A stretch of DNA of 64,000 nt from Clostridium frigoris (GCF_018861865.1 NZ_JAHLDV010000003.1:1-64000), one strand, 5' to 3'; shown: positions 17,139-27,091, counted from the stretch's first letter. Program-made: numbers and translations. The notes: generated by a model not told the origin, from the letters alone.

Positions 17139-18129
17139 TTCTTCAATTATATTATTTGTAATAATTTTAGCTCTTGTCTTTGATTTTATAAATGGATTTC
17201 ACGATACGGCTAATTCTATTGCTACAGTAATTGGGACTAAAGTACTTACTCCTATGCAAGCATTAGGAATGGCTGCAGTGCTGAATTTTGTCGGTGCTAT
17301 GTTACATACAGAAGTTGCAAAAACTATAGGAACAGGGATAATAAACGAAGGCATAGCTACTCCACAGATTGTAGCTATAGCTTTAGTCGGCGCTATTATT
17401 TGGAACCTACTAACTTGGTATTTCGCTATTCCTAGTTCTTCTTCCCATGCACTTATTGGTGGACTTTTAGGTGCATCTATTACTACTCATAAACTAGATT
17501 TTTCTGTAGTTAATTGGAAAGGATTTTTTGATAAAATCATAATTCCACTTATATCGTCACCAATAATAGGACTTGTATTTGGATTTTTATTTATGTTCAT
17601 TCTTACTTGGTTATTCCATAAAGCAACTCATAAAAAAGTTAATGGTGTGTTTAAAAAATTACAAATTTGTTCTGCAGCTTTAATGGCATATAGCCATGGT
17701 TCTAATGATGCTCAAAAATCTATGGGTGTTATAACTATGGCGCTAATTGCTGGAGGATTTTTAAATGCAACTAACTTTGCCATACCATTGTGGGTAAAAA
17801 TTGCGTGTGCATTATCAATGGCATGTGGTACAATGATCGGTGGTTGGAAAATAATCAAAACGATGGGTGTTAATATGATAAAGCTAGAACCGATTGATGG
17901 ATTTGCAGCTGAAACTGCAGCTGCACTTACTATTCAAGCAGCGACTGCATTAGGTGCTCCTGTTAGTACAACTCATGTAATAACTAGTGCAATAATGGGT
18001 GTAGGGTCTTGTAAGAGGCTTTCTGCCGTTAGATGGAGCCTTGCAAGAACTATACTTGTTGCCTGGGTTTTAACTATTCCGTGTAGTGCCCTTATATCTT
18101 CGTTAATTGCTCTTGTATTTTATAGATAA
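17131..18129 (+). CDS. pit: Low-affinity inorganic phosphate transporter, Pit family
   Basis: This 332-residue integral membrane protein imports phosphate, probably as a metal-phosphate complex driven by protons or sodium. It carries the PiT signatures GFHDTANSIATVIGTKVL near the N-terminus and SHGSNDAQKSMGVI near residue 190, duplicated halves and about ten hydrophobic segments. The gene overlaps the DUF47 partner by 8 bases with GAGGAG inside that gene as its RBS. A terminator follows at 18231. The window also encodes the high-affinity Pst system, with which it should be inversely used. Confidence 0.93.
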   Translation: MLSSSIILFVIILALVFDFINGFHDTANSIATVIGTKVLTPMQALGMAAVLNFVGAMLHTEVAKTIGTGIINEGIATPQIVAIALVGAIIWNLLTWYFAIPSSSSHALIGGLLGASITTHKLDFSVVNWKGFFDKIIIPLISSPIIGLVFGFLFMFILTWLFHKATHKKVNGVFKKLQICSAALMAYSHGSNDAQKSMGVITMALIAGGFLNATNFAIPLWVKIACALSMACGTMIGGWKIIKTMGVNMIKLEPIDGFAAETAAALTIQAATALGAPVSTTHVITSAIMGVGSCKRLSAVRWSLARTILVAWVLTIPCSALISSLIALVFYR

Positions 18130-18190
18130 CTCAATGCATTTAAATAAATTTCATATCGTAGAATTAAAACTTTTAATGCATATATAATGA

Positions 18191-18267
18191 AGACTTCTAT
18201 TAATGAAGTCTCCATTAATAAAACTTCTTTAAAAATCCCCAATAATTTTATATTGAGGATTTTTTTA
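18191..18267 (+). terminator. Tandem hairpins terminating pit (and deoD on the other strand)
   Basis: AGACTTC/GAAGTCT (18191-18211) is followed by AAAATCCCCAATA pairing with TATTGAGGATTTT (18232-18264) and a T run. The second hairpin is A/T-flanked on both sides and can serve the converging deoD gene too. Confidence 0.8.
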
Positions 18268-18286
18268 TTATTTAATTTATTTAATA

Positions 18287-19000
18287 TTATTCTGCCATCT
18301 CCAAAGCTATTTCTATCATATGTGTAAACGACTGTTGTCTTTCTTTAGATGTAGTTAACTCATGAGTTACTAAATTGTCTGATACTGTTAATAAACAAGC
18401 TGCTTTCTTATTTAATACCTTTGCATTACTAAATAAAGCAAAAGATTCCATTTCTACGCAAGTACAACCGTACTTTTCATAAATATCCTTATAAGTATCA
18501 ATGTTTTTACTATAAAACACATCCGAAGAATGGACTTTTTCTTTATGCACCATGATTCCTAAAGCATCGGCAATTTTTTCTAACTTATTATTAAGTAAAG
18601 AAGATGCGCCAATAGTATCTTTATCATATCCACTTTGAACTTTTGCATACGTAGATTCACTCCAAGCCTCAGTACATAATACTACATCATATAACTTTAG
18701 ATCAGTAGTGTAGGCACCACAAGAACCAATACGGATAATATTATCTACATCATAAAAATCAAAGAGCTCATACGAGTAGATACCTATGCTTGGCATACCC
18801 ATACCACTAGCCATTACAGAAATTTTACGACCTTTATATGTACCAGTATATCCAAATATATTTCGTACAGTGTTAAATTTACAAACATTTTCTAAAAAAG
18901 TTTCTGCAATAAATTTTGCACGTAATGGATCCCCCGGCATTAATACTGTTTTTGCAATAATTCCTTTTTCTTTTACTTCAATATGTGGTGTAGGTATCAT
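18287..19000 (-). CDS. deoD: Purine nucleoside phosphorylase, DeoD type
   Basis: This 237-residue enzyme cleaves purine (deoxy)ribonucleosides with phosphate to the base and (deoxy)ribose-1-phosphate in nucleoside salvage. It starts MIPTPHIEVKEKGIIAKTVL and includes MPGDPLRAKFIAETFL with the phosphate-binding Arg, GMGMPSIGIYSYEL, IIRIGSCGAY, and CVEMESFALF for ribose binding, all DeoD hallmarks, at the usual family length. AAGGAGGTT precedes the ATG at 19000. It is divergent from nudC across a region with a 12-bp palindrome. Confidence 0.95.
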   Translation of the reverse strand: MIPTPHIEVKEKGIIAKTVLMPGDPLRAKFIAETFLENVCKFNTVRNIFGYTGTYKGRKISVMASGMGMPSIGIYSYELFDFYDVDNIIRIGSCGAYTTDLKLYDVVLCTEAWSESTYAKVQSGYDKDTIGASSLLNNKLEKIADALGIMVHKEKVHSSDVFYSKNIDTYKDIYEKYGCTCVEMESFALFSNAKVLNKKAACLLTVSDNLVTHELTTSKERQQSFTHMIEIALEMAE

Positions 19001-19384
19001 ATTGAACCTCCTTATAATTGATTTCTAGTTTTAAGTAGCAAAAATAATAATTATAATATAGTTTAATTATACCAAATAATATTATAAAAAGAAGGTTATA
19101 GGGTATATATATTTTTTCTATTTCGTATTTATATTAGCGAGTATTTATTTATTATTGGTTTACATTTTAGGATTAGTTTACATAATTATAAATATGTAAA
19201 CTAACTATTAGCTAAAGATAATATTTGTCTTTACCATTCATATATGCTCTATTTATATATTATTATTATTTTTTACAATATTTTCTTTTAAATATCAAAA
19301 CATATATATATATGATATAATTACGTGATATTTATATGAATAATAAATAACATACGTATTAAATAGATTGGAGATATGATACTA
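19001..19384. other. Divergent intergenic region with a palindromic operator candidate
   Basis: Between deoD (minus) and nudC (plus), TTAGTTTACATA (19173-19184) and TATGTAAACTAA (19193-19204) form a perfect 12-bp inverted repeat with an 8-base spacer, and a related half-site GGTTTACATTTTAG begins at 19158. GATATAAT at 19314-19321 could be the -10 of nudC. No ORF is present. The palindrome could bind a dimeric repressor. Confidence 0.45.
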
Positions 19385-20212
19385 ATGTTTAACAATGGAA
19401 AAAGTACAAATTATATTCCTGGAGTAGTTGCAATTTTACCCAAAACAAATATGGATTTATATTTTCTGTTTTGCAATAATAAATTACTAGTAAAACTAGA
19501 AAATAATATAGCAATTATACCGACTTTTAGTGAATTAAAAAAATTAGAAATAGATAAGCTTCAATATCTTGGTTCTGTAAACGGTAAGAATTGTTACTGT
19601 GGAGAAATAAATGAAGACTTGGTTATTCCAAATTTCATGATATGTATGAATCTTAAAGATTTAACTCACAAGCTACCAGAAGATATATTTTGGATTTGTG
19701 GTAGGGCAGTTCAAGTTGTAAATTGGAAAAATGATCATGTATATTGTGGGAGATGTGGTACATTAACTCAAACGGTGGATGGAGAAAGGGCTAAAAAATG
19801 CCACAAATGTGGACTTTCAAATTACCCTAGAATATCACCAGCAATAATTGTAGCGGTTGTGCGTGAAGATAAATTACTTCTTGCTCATAACCTTCAATTT
19901 CCTAATGACCTATATAGTGTAGTTTCTGGATTTGTAGAGGTTGGAGAAACTTTGGAGGAATGTGTTATTCGTGAGGTACAAGAAGAAACAGGCATTACTG
20001 TAAAAAACATTAAATATTTTGGAAATCAACCTTGGCCTTTCCCGAATTCCATAATGATCGGATTTATAGCTGAATATGCAAGTGGAGAAATACAAGTGGA
20101 TGGAGAAGAAATAGGCCATGCTAACTGGTATAGTTCAAGTGAGATGCCTATAACACCCGACAGTATAAGTATAGCTAAAAAATTAATTGATTGGTTTGTG
20201 GAAAATTATTAA
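19385..20212 (+). CDS. nudC: NADH pyrophosphatase-type Nudix hydrolase
   Basis: The protein (275 residues) should hydrolyse NADH/NAD to NMN(H) and AMP, or remove NAD caps from RNA. It has an N-terminal NudC-like domain, a zinc ribbon (CGRCGTLTQ...KKCHKCGLSNYPR), the Nudix box GFVEVGETLEECVIREVQEE-TGI, and the NudC family motif NQPWPFPNS downstream. All metal-binding glutamates are present. The second ATG (19385) is preferred because GGAG at 19370-19373 is 11 bases ahead, versus 2 for the ATG at 19376. The next gene follows 58 bases later and may be cotranscribed. Confidence 0.9.
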   Translation: MFNNGKSTNYIPGVVAILPKTNMDLYFLFCNNKLLVKLENNIAIIPTFSELKKLEIDKLQYLGSVNGKNCYCGEINEDLVIPNFMICMNLKDLTHKLPEDIFWICGRAVQVVNWKNDHVYCGRCGTLTQTVDGERAKKCHKCGLSNYPRISPAIIVAVVREDKLLLAHNLQFPNDLYSVVSGFVEVGETLEECVIREVQEETGITVKNIKYFGNQPWPFPNSIMIGFIAEYASGEIQVDGEEIGHANWYSSSEMPITPDSISIAKKLIDWFVENY

Positions 20213-20270
20213 TTAATCAAACCACGTGGCATAATTTTAATATAAAATAACAACGAAAAGAGGGTTAATA

Positions 20271-21446
20271 ATGAATAAAAAAGAGCTTTCAGACATAAGA
20301 AAAGAATTTAAATTGGATAATGGTATGATAAAAATAGAAGAAATTTATAGCGTTTATCTAAAAAAAGATAATGTACAAATTGATTTTGAACCTGTTATTC
20401 ATTCAGAGTTTGATTACTTCGATAGAATGGATGTTGATAAAAAAGAGTTATTTATTGGAAATTTCAAGAAAGTGCTCACTGGTGCGCTTGATACTAAAAT
20501 ATTTGAATTAGATTTCCAACATGTTGAAGATGAAGATAACACTCAGAAGTTTTTAACCAGCGCTTTGAAATCAAAAACCAAAGATGAAATAGAGAATTAT
20601 ATTAATAAAATCATTAATAAAATTGCCGCTAATTATAGATATGAAACAGATGTTGTTGTTACATTTATAAAAGCTGAGTACTATATAGGGTCAAGCCATA
20701 AACATAATGATGTAGATGAAAGTATCAATGATTCAATGAAAGCTTTTAATTTTATTTTATCAAGTGTAAATAAAATAGACATTCCCAAAAGAACCCTAAA
20801 ATTTGATTATACTGATAAAGAATTTAAAGCAAATTCAGTTTTAGATTCAGTTATTAATCTCAATGCTCCACTAGAGGGGTTTATGTTCCCTAGCCTTAGT
20901 AATGGTTATTCAGATTTCAATAAGTGTGTGTATTATGCTTCAAAGCCTAAGGAATTAAATACATATTTTATAGAAAATGTTCTTAACTGTGGTTTCAAAT
21001 TTACTGCTGAAGATGAAAAAAATTGTTTTGGGGATATTTTAAAATCTATAATTGGGGATAAAATAAAACCAGAACTTATGCAAGATATCTATGCTAATAT
21101 ACATGAATTAGCAGAGCAAGCAAACGACGGTGAAACACCAATCCTTGGAGTTACAGATGTAAAAAATATTCTTAGTAATTGCGGTGCAGATATTATATCT
21201 GATATAGAAACGGCATTTGAAGAGACTTGTGGTAGCACTTATGATTTTAAAATAAATAATATAGTACCAGAATTCAATTCTAAATCAATTAAGATTACTA
21301 GTGAAATAGCAAATATCACTTTAACTCCGAAGGATCTTAACTCTATTAAACAGGTAAGAAACAAGGATGGTAGAAGATGTCTACTTATTGAGATTGAGGA
21401 TGATATAGTTATAGAAGGTTTTAAATTAGAAACTGAAGAATTATAA
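20271..21446 (+). CDS. DUF4317 family protein
   Basis: This 391-residue protein begins MNKKELSDIRKEFKLDNGMI and runs through YDFKINNIVPEFNSKSIKIT and a C-terminal CLLIEIEDDIVIEGFKLETE. The opening and length match the DUF4317 family of Clostridia, whose function is unknown. AAGAGGG lies 8 bases ahead of the ATG. It follows nudC on the same strand and ends in a strong terminator. No signal peptide or membrane segment is seen, so it should be cytosolic. Confidence 0.75.
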   Translation: MNKKELSDIRKEFKLDNGMIKIEEIYSVYLKKDNVQIDFEPVIHSEFDYFDRMDVDKKELFIGNFKKVLTGALDTKIFELDFQHVEDEDNTQKFLTSALKSKTKDEIENYINKIINKIAANYRYETDVVVTFIKAEYYIGSSHKHNDVDESINDSMKAFNFILSSVNKIDIPKRTLKFDYTDKEFKANSVLDSVINLNAPLEGFMFPSLSNGYSDFNKCVYYASKPKELNTYFIENVLNCGFKFTAEDEKNCFGDILKSIIGDKIKPELMQDIYANIHELAEQANDGETPILGVTDVKNILSNCGADIISDIETAFEETCGSTYDFKINNIVPEFNSKSIKITSEIANITLTPKDLNSIKQVRNKDGRRCLLIEIEDDIVIEGFKLETEEL

Positions 21447-21447
21447 A

Positions 21448-21482
21448 AAAAAATAAGTCTTATAATTAAGACTTATTTTTTA
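21448..21482 (+). terminator. Intrinsic terminator
   Basis: AAAAATAAGTCTTA pairs with TAAGACTTATTTTT (467-480 side) directly after the DUF4317 stop codon, followed by further T residues. Confidence 0.85.
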
Positions 21483-21519
21483 CTTCTTATGCATTTAAAT
21501 TAGCTAATAATTATATAAA

Positions 21520-21885
21520 TTACATATCTCTAGGGTCTATATCTTCAATCTTTTTTTTGTTACCTCTAATATACCATGTAGTTTCTCCCTTTTCTACACT
21601 ATACACTTTTCCTATTATTTTTGCTTTAGACATAACTCCTGAAAGTGAACCTACAAATGAGGGTGTATTCAATTGCACTTTCTTGATCTTTTTTCCAGTA
21701 TCTATGTCTTTAACCGTAGGTTCGTCAGGAATACAATTGTGTATCTCCTTACTAGTTTTTGCCGTTTCCTTACTAATAGCTCCTAAGTCTTCTAATGTTT
21801 TGTAAATTGTTTCCATCATCTTTTTTCTTTTTTCCATACTTATAATAGGACTTTCAACCTGTATGTATTCTTCAGTTTTCTTCAT
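21520..21885 (-). CDS. Hypothetical protein, 121 residues
   Basis: The protein begins MKKTEEYIQVESPIISMEKR, has a helical, charged first half and a second half with YSVEKGETTWYIRGNKKK that looks beta-rich. AAAGGAACG precedes the ATG. It ends IEDIDPRDM. No known motif, signal or membrane segment is visible. It converges with the DUF4317 gene on the terminator at 21448. Confidence 0.55.
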   Translation of the reverse strand: MKKTEEYIQVESPIISMEKRKKMMETIYKTLEDLGAISKETAKTSKEIHNCIPDEPTVKDIDTGKKIKKVQLNTPSFVGSLSGVMSKAKIIGKVYSVEKGETTWYIRGNKKKIEDIDPRDM

Positions 21886-22011
21886 AATAATCGTTCCTTT
21901 CTTTAACTAACAATAATTTAGTAAATATACTCATGTCTATTATATCACGATTTTATACATTTTAAAAAGAATCAATAAAATATAAGAAAAATGCCCTGAT
22001 ATTTCCAAGCA

Positions 22012-22743
22012 TTATTTCATCTCAATTAGATTATTCCAATACTTTTTAGGCATGTTTTGCATTTGCAAACTTTCATTCTTTCTTTCTTTTATTGAAACAC
22101 TTTTATGGAATACCTTCCATAATTTTTGATAAAATAACTCTTCCTCTTCATGACTCTCTAATTTCTCAAAATTCAGTTCTCTAAGTATCCATTCATTATT
22201 CTCATAAACTATACCAAATTTTCTCTTAACATCATGTATTATCCATTTTTCATTGGCAAGTCTTTCTTTAAAATGATTCGCAATCAGTTCTGAAATATTA
22301 TATGTTGGTTCTATTGCCGCATATAATATACCTTTAAATTCTTGAAATCTAACTAGTCCTAAAAATCTGTGAGCTTCCGCCCCTACTTTTCTAGAATATT
22401 TTTGTACCTCATCCACAAATTCATTTAACAAATAATCATTAAGCTTACTTCCCATTTTGAATCCTAATTGTATATATTTAAGTAATTTTAATTCTATGCC
22501 TTGGGCCTCAGATAAAAATGATTGATACACATGAATTAATGCTTCTGTTGATATTTTCTGGGCTATAGCTTTTGATACTTTATTGGATTTAACTAAATCA
22601 CTTGTTATGATATTATCCTCAAATAATATATTAAATGTATACCTATCTTCCCTCTCTATACAATCAGGTATTTTATTATAATAACAATTATATATAACGG
22701 ATAAGAATCCATCAAAGGTAGAATCATAAATATATCTAAGCAA
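22012..22743 (-). CDS. TIGR03915 family protein, partner of a radical SAM DNA repair protein (DUF4130)
   Basis: The protein matches the TIGR03915/DUF4130 family: an N-terminal YIYDSTFDGFLSVIYNCYY, then the characteristic GSKLNDYLLNEFV and HRFLGLVRFQEFKGILYAAI segments. Members are always next to the TIGR03916 radical SAM protein, as here, and are proposed to act in DNA repair or modification. Overlap with the upstream gene is 8 bases if the TTG at 22743 is the start (AAGGGG about 10 bases ahead) or 17 if the GTG at 22752 is used; family members start close to the YxYD motif, which favours the TTG. Function of the pair is not proven. Confidence 0.85.
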   Translation of the reverse strand: MLRYIYDSTFDGFLSVIYNCYYNKIPDCIEREDRYTFNILFEDNIITSDLVKSNKVSKAIAQKISTEALIHVYQSFLSEAQGIELKLLKYIQLGFKMGSKLNDYLLNEFVDEVQKYSRKVGAEAHRFLGLVRFQEFKGILYAAIEPTYNISELIANHFKERLANEKWIIHDVKRKFGIVYENNEWILRELNFEKLESHEEEELFYQKLWKVFHKSVSIKERKNESLQMQNMPKKYWNNLIEMK

Positions 22744-23998
22744 ATAAATCACCCCTTAGATTAAACAAGCTTATTTGTTGTGGATTATCAAAACTTTCTG
22801 GATCTAATAGATGATTTTTAAGAATCACTCTCTCCATACTCTTGTCCCCATAAAATTTACCACTACAAGTTATAAAGAACCTAGCTCTTTTAAGTACTAC
22901 TCCTAGTTTTTTTAAGTTATCATATGAAAGATTACAAAGTCTCCTTGCTCTTACAATTCTTAAGGCAGATTTCACTCCTAGTCCAGGTACTCTAAGAAGC
23001 GTCTCATATGATGCGTTATTTACCTCAACTGGAAATTTGTTTAAATTATTCAAAGCCCAAAATGCTTTAGGATCTAAATCAGTGTCAAAGTTAGGGTTTA
23101 GATCATCTAATAATTCATTAGCTTTAAATCCATAGTGCCTTAAAAGCCAATCTGCCTGATACATTCTATGTTCTTTAAGCAGTGGTGGCGTTGTTTGAAT
23201 CGCTGGTAGATTTACATGCTCCATCACTGGCACATAAGCAGAATAATACACTCTCTTAAGGCCAAAAGTGTTATATAACCCTTCTGTAAGTCTAATGACG
23301 CTCAAATCGCTTTCATTAGTTGCTCCAACCATTATCTGCGTACTTTGGCCACCTGGTGTAAATTTAGGGGCTTTAAAACCTTTCTTCCTATATTCATTAG
23401 ATTCTATTATACTATGTTTAATAAGACCCATAGGTTTTAAAATGTCCGCTTTGTTTTTTTGTGGTGCTAATAGTTTCAAGCTTTTCTCAGAAGGCAATTC
23501 GATATTCACACTCATCCTATCGGCATATAGTCCTGCCTCATAAATAAGTTTTGGATCAGCTCCAGGAATAGCTTTTACATGAATGTAACCATTAAATTTG
23601 TAAACTAATCGTAATTCTTTTATTATTTTCACTAAATTTTCCATAGTGTAATCTGGACTTCTTTCTACACCAGAACTAAGGAATAATCCTTCAATATAAT
23701 TTCTTCTGTAAAAATTTATAGTCAAATCTACTATTTCTTTTGGTGTGAAGCTCGTCCTTTCTAATTCGTTACTAGAACGATTAATACAGTATTTACAATC
23801 ATATATACATTTATTACTGTACAAGATCTTAAGTAATGAAATACATCTACCATCTTGTGACCATGAATGACATATTCCAGAGGTTGCGGCATTCCCTATT
23901 CCATCTTTTGTATTTTTCCTATTAGAACCACTTGAAGAACAAGAAGCATCATACTTTGCTGAATTCGATAATATCTCAAGTTTTCTCATTACGTCCAT
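22736..23998 (-). CDS. TIGR03916 family putative DNA modification/repair radical SAM protein
   Basis: This 420-residue protein has the radical SAM cluster motif C-x3-C-x2-C in NKCIYDCKYCINRSSN near residue 85 and a C-terminal helix-hairpin-helix region (LLRVPGLGVKSALRIVRARR) typical of DNA-binding repair proteins. It is the constant partner of the following TIGR03915 gene, and their overlap signals coupling. Start ATG 23998 has a GAGGTG site. The family is annotated as putative DNA repair; the reaction is unknown. Confidence 0.88.
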   Translation of the reverse strand: MDVMRKLEILSNSAKYDASCSSSGSNRKNTKDGIGNAATSGICHSWSQDGRCISLLKILYSNKCIYDCKYCINRSSNELERTSFTPKEIVDLTINFYRRNYIEGLFLSSGVERSPDYTMENLVKIIKELRLVYKFNGYIHVKAIPGADPKLIYEAGLYADRMSVNIELPSEKSLKLLAPQKNKADILKPMGLIKHSIIESNEYRKKGFKAPKFTPGGQSTQIMVGATNESDLSVIRLTEGLYNTFGLKRVYYSAYVPVMEHVNLPAIQTTPPLLKEHRMYQADWLLRHYGFKANELLDDLNPNFDTDLDPKAFWALNNLNKFPVEVNNASYETLLRVPGLGVKSALRIVRARRLCNLSYDNLKKLGVVLKRARFFITCSGKFYGDKSMERVILKNHLLDPESFDNPQQISLFNLRGDLFA

Positions 23999-24088
23999 TT
24001 TATCACCTCACAAACGTTTGTTCTTATTTTATCATGTTTTATTCTAAATTAAAAGAGTTATTTGATGGAATTTTAACTTTCATATGTA

Positions 24089-24292
24089 CTATAATAGTTT
24101 TATTAAATACAATCCATCATCCAAAACACTTTGTTCACAACTAAACTTAACCCCCGCGTCAATTAATTCGAAGCATACGTCTCTTGTACTGTTTATATCA
24201 AATAAACATTTTCCTTTTTCATCTAATGCTTTTGTTGCATCTTCATGTATTCCTTCTCTAATCAAACTTTCTTTAACTTCTCCATTTAACAT
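24089..24292 (-). CDS. Hypothetical protein, 67 residues
   Basis: A short acidic protein starting MLNGEVKESLIREGIHEDAT and ending DDGLYLIKLL, with three cysteines in GKCLF, DVCFEL and FSCEQS. The ATG at 24292 is chosen because CGGAGGT lies 7 bases ahead; the longer in-frame extension is upstream of that RBS. No family is recognised. Confidence 0.5.
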   Translation of the reverse strand: MLNGEVKESLIREGIHEDATKALDEKGKCLFDINSTRDVCFELIDAGVKFSCEQSVLDDGLYLIKLL

Positions 24293-24396
24293 TTCTAAAC
24301 CTCCGATTAAATAATGATTTATTATTTTATTGTAACCTAAATTCATAGTGAATATATATTAATTATATCTAAATAAGTTTTTTTAATAGAGTATAA

Positions 24397-24436
24397 TATT
24401 AAAAGCCTGCAGCATTAAGGCTACAAGCTTTTAATA
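24397..24436 (-). terminator. Terminator downstream of spoIVA
   Basis: ATTAAAAGCCTGCAGC pairs with GGCTACAAGCTTTTAAT with G-T pairs, just after the spoIVA stop codon in the minus direction. Confidence 0.75.
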
Positions 24437-24450
24437 TATTCTAAATTAAT

Positions 24451-25929
24451 TTATAAGATAATGCATATTAAGCTACCATTACCCTCATTTATAATTCTTT
24501 GTAACGTCTTTTGAATTTTAACTTGAACATCATCAGGCATTTTAAATAATTTATTTTGAAGACCCTCTTTAACTAATACTTCTAGTGACTTGCCAAACAT
24601 ATTACTCTGCCAAATTTGTGATTTATCATTTTCAAATTGATCTAAAATTGATTTATAGAAATCTTCACTTTGCTTTTCAGTACCCATAATAGGCGATATT
24701 TCTGTTTGTATATCTGCCTTAATAAAATGAAGTGAGGGTGCTGATGCCTTTAATTTAACTCCATATCTGCCACCATGTTGCACAATTTCAGGTTCTTCTA
24801 ACGTCATTTCTGAAAGCTGCGGTGCTACTAAACCATAACCTTTTTCACGAACATCTTTTAATGCACCTGCAATTTTATCATATTCAACTTTTGCTCTTGA
24901 AAACTCTCCCATCAGTTTTAATAAATCATTTTCACCTTTAATTTCACAATTACAGGTTTCACCGAGTATTTTATAAAATAGTTCATGTTTAGGAATTATT
25001 TTAACTCTAGCAGTACCTTCTCCCATATTTACTTCATCAAGATTTGCCGACTCTAAAAAATCAACTTCCTTAAAACCTAGTAAAGATTTAGTTATATCGC
25101 GAACTTTAAAAATATCCTTGCACATATCTTGCAAAACTTTCATGAAGTTAACTTTAACCCAATGTTTAGAACTTAGATTTTCTATCCATTCTGGCATATC
25201 TATGTTAATTTCTTTAACTGGGAATTCTTTAAGAACCCTTTGAAATATATTAGAGATATCCTCTTCATTCATATTTATAACATCCATAACTTGAACTGGA
25301 ACATCATACTTCTCTTCTAATTCTCTTGCTAAAGCTGATGTTTCAGGAGCAGCTGCATTACTAGAGTTTAACACCATTATGAAAGGTTTATTGATTGATT
25401 TAAGTTCATCTACTACCCTTCCTTCAGCCTCTAAGTATTCGTTTCTTTCTATTCCAGTGATAGATCCATCAGTTGTAATTAAAAGTCCAATAGTTGAATG
25501 TTCATTAATTACTTTTTTTGTTCCAATTTCTGCGGCTTCTTCAAATGGGATTTCATGGTCGTACCAAGGCGTATTAACCATTTTAGGTACTTCACCTTCT
25601 GCGTATCCAAGGGCTCCTTTTACAATATAACCAACACAATCAACCATTCTAACTTTAAACTTTGTACCACCTTCAAATTCAATTTCTACTGCTTCGTTTG
25701 GCACAAATTTAGGTTCAGTAGTATGAATTGATTTACCTGAGCCACTTTGAGGAAGTTCATCTTTTGCCCTTTCTTTCTTATGTGGATTGTCTATGTTTGG
25801 AATTACCATAAGCTCCATAAATCTCTTTATAAAAGTTGATTTTCCAGTTCTTACAGGCCCCACAACACCTACATAAATATCTCCTTGTGTTCTCTCCGCT
25901 ATATCTTTATATATATCAAAATTATCCAA
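24451..25929 (-). CDS. spoIVA: Stage IV sporulation protein A (coat basement-layer ATPase)
   Basis: SpoIVA polymerises on the forespore surface with ATP hydrolysis and anchors the spore coat. The N-terminus reads DNFDIYKDIAERTQGDIYVG followed by the Walker A motif GPVRTGKST. Starting at TTG 25929 (GGGAGGC ahead) puts the Walker lysine at residue 30, as in the Bacillus protein, and gives 492 residues, the family length; the upstream ATG frame is therefore rejected. The C-terminus ends EGNGSLICIIL, the conserved tail. A terminator at 26016 separates it from gpsA, so it should have its own (probably sporulation sigma factor) promoter. Confidence 0.95.
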   Translation of the reverse strand: MDNFDIYKDIAERTQGDIYVGVVGPVRTGKSTFIKRFMELMVIPNIDNPHKKERAKDELPQSGSGKSIHTTEPKFVPNEAVEIEFEGGTKFKVRMVDCVGYIVKGALGYAEGEVPKMVNTPWYDHEIPFEEAAEIGTKKVINEHSTIGLLITTDGSITGIERNEYLEAEGRVVDELKSINKPFIMVLNSSNAAAPETSALARELEEKYDVPVQVMDVINMNEEDISNIFQRVLKEFPVKEINIDMPEWIENLSSKHWVKVNFMKVLQDMCKDIFKVRDITKSLLGFKEVDFLESANLDEVNMGEGTARVKIIPKHELFYKILGETCNCEIKGENDLLKLMGEFSRAKVEYDKIAGALKDVREKGYGLVAPQLSEMTLEEPEIVQHGGRYGVKLKASAPSLHFIKADIQTEISPIMGTEKQSEDFYKSILDQFENDKSQIWQSNMFGKSLEVLVKEGLQNKLFKMPDDVQVKIQKTLQRIINEGNGSLICIIL

Positions 25930-26015
25930 TATATGCCTCCCAATACTTATTATTATCAATATAAATATACTTTAGAGTTCATCAAATTATTACTACTGAT
26001 TAAAAAAATATAAAA

Positions 26016-26058
26016 AAAATCCGATTTTCATTAATTTCTTAATGAAAATCAGATCTTT
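26016..26058 (-). terminator. Terminator between gpsA and spoIVA
   Basis: GATTTTCATTAA (26023-26034) pairs perfectly with TTAATGAAAATC (26039-26050), with an A-rich plus-strand flank giving T residues on the minus transcript. Confidence 0.8.
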
Positions 26059-26097
26059 TATATTTCTATGTGACTTACATTTAGTAACTTGATATAA

Positions 26098-27090
26098 TTA
26101 AAACTCACTTTTTTTATCTCTTGACATTAATTCATATACTCCATATTTAGGATCTTTACCTTCAAATAAAACTTTGTATAACACATCTGTTATAGGCATA
26201 GATACTTTTTCTTTTTCCTTAAGTTCATAAAAAGCTCTTATAGCTTTTATACCCTCAACTACCATGCCTATATCATTGCAAGCCTTCTCCACTAGAACAC
26301 CTTTCCCAATTAGAATACCAGCTTTTCTATTTCGACTATGCATGCTAGTACAAGTTACTATAAGATCTCCCATACCTGTTAATCCATAAAACGTTTCAAT
26401 TTTGCCACCAAGCCTAGTTCCTATTCTTATTATTTCATTCATTCCCCTTGTCATTAGTGCAGCCTTAGCATTATCACCATAGCCTATACCATCAGATATT
26501 CCTGCAGCTAATGCAATTATGTTTTTAACTGCTCCACCAATTTCTACTCCTATAATATCTTCATTAGTGTAAACTCTAAATTTACTAGTCATAAAAACAT
26601 CTTGAACAATCATTGCATATTCCATTTGTTTAGATGTGGCTACTACTGTTGTAGGTATATCTAAAGCAACCTCTTCTGCATGGCTAGGACCTGAAAGTAT
26701 CACAATTGGATTGCTTGGTATTTCTTCTTCTATAACCTGTGAAATTCTTTTTAATGAACCCTCTTCTATTCCTTTAGCAATACTAACAATAATTTGGTTC
26801 GGTTTTAAATATGGTGATATCATCTTACTTATATTTCTTATAACATGTGAAGGCACTGATAACACAATTAAATCACAATTATTTATAACTTTTTCTATGT
26901 CAATATATGCTGTTACTCCTGCTGGGATTATAATACTTGGTAAATATTTAATGTTTTCTCTTTTTATGTTAATATCATTGATAACACTGAGCTTTCTATC
27001 CCATATGTTAACACTAGTTCCTTTTTTCGCAAGCATTATGGATAATGCAGTACCAAAACTACCTCCGCCTATAAAAGCAACTTTTGACAT
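26098..27090 (-). CDS. gpsA: Glycerol-3-phosphate dehydrogenase [NAD(P)+]
   Basis: This 330-residue enzyme reduces dihydroxyacetone phosphate to sn-glycerol-3-phosphate for phospholipid synthesis. It shows the N-terminal dinucleotide-binding loop [17 protein letters not shown], the [13 protein letters not shown] strand, [26 protein letters not shown] with the catalytic lysine region, and [24 protein letters not shown] precedes the ATG at 27090. It begins 1 base after the end of der, so the two are cotranscribed. A terminator follows before spoIVA. Confidence 0.96.
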   Translation of the reverse strand: MSKVAFIGGGSFGTALSIMLAKKGTSVNIWDRKLSVINDINIKRENIKYLPSIIIPAGVTAYIDIEKVINNCDLIVLSVPSHVIRNISKMISPYLKPNQIIVSIAKGIEEGSLKRISQVIEEEIPSNPIVILSGPSHAEEVALDIPTTVVATSKQMEYAMIVQDVFMTSKFRVYTNEDIIGVEIGGAVKNIIALAAGISDGIGYGDNAKAALMTRGMNEIIRIGTRLGGKIETFYGLTGMGDLIVTCTSMHSRNRKAGILIGKGVLVEKACNDIGMVVEGIKAIRAFYELKEKEKVSMPITDVLYKVLFEGKDPKYGVYELMSRDKKSEF

Positions 27091-27091
27091 T

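Noticed and set aside
25930-25959. ATG upstream of spoIVA as its start
   Set aside because: The GGGAGGC site lies downstream of it, and starting at TTG 25929 gives the family N-terminus with the Walker lysine at residue 30.
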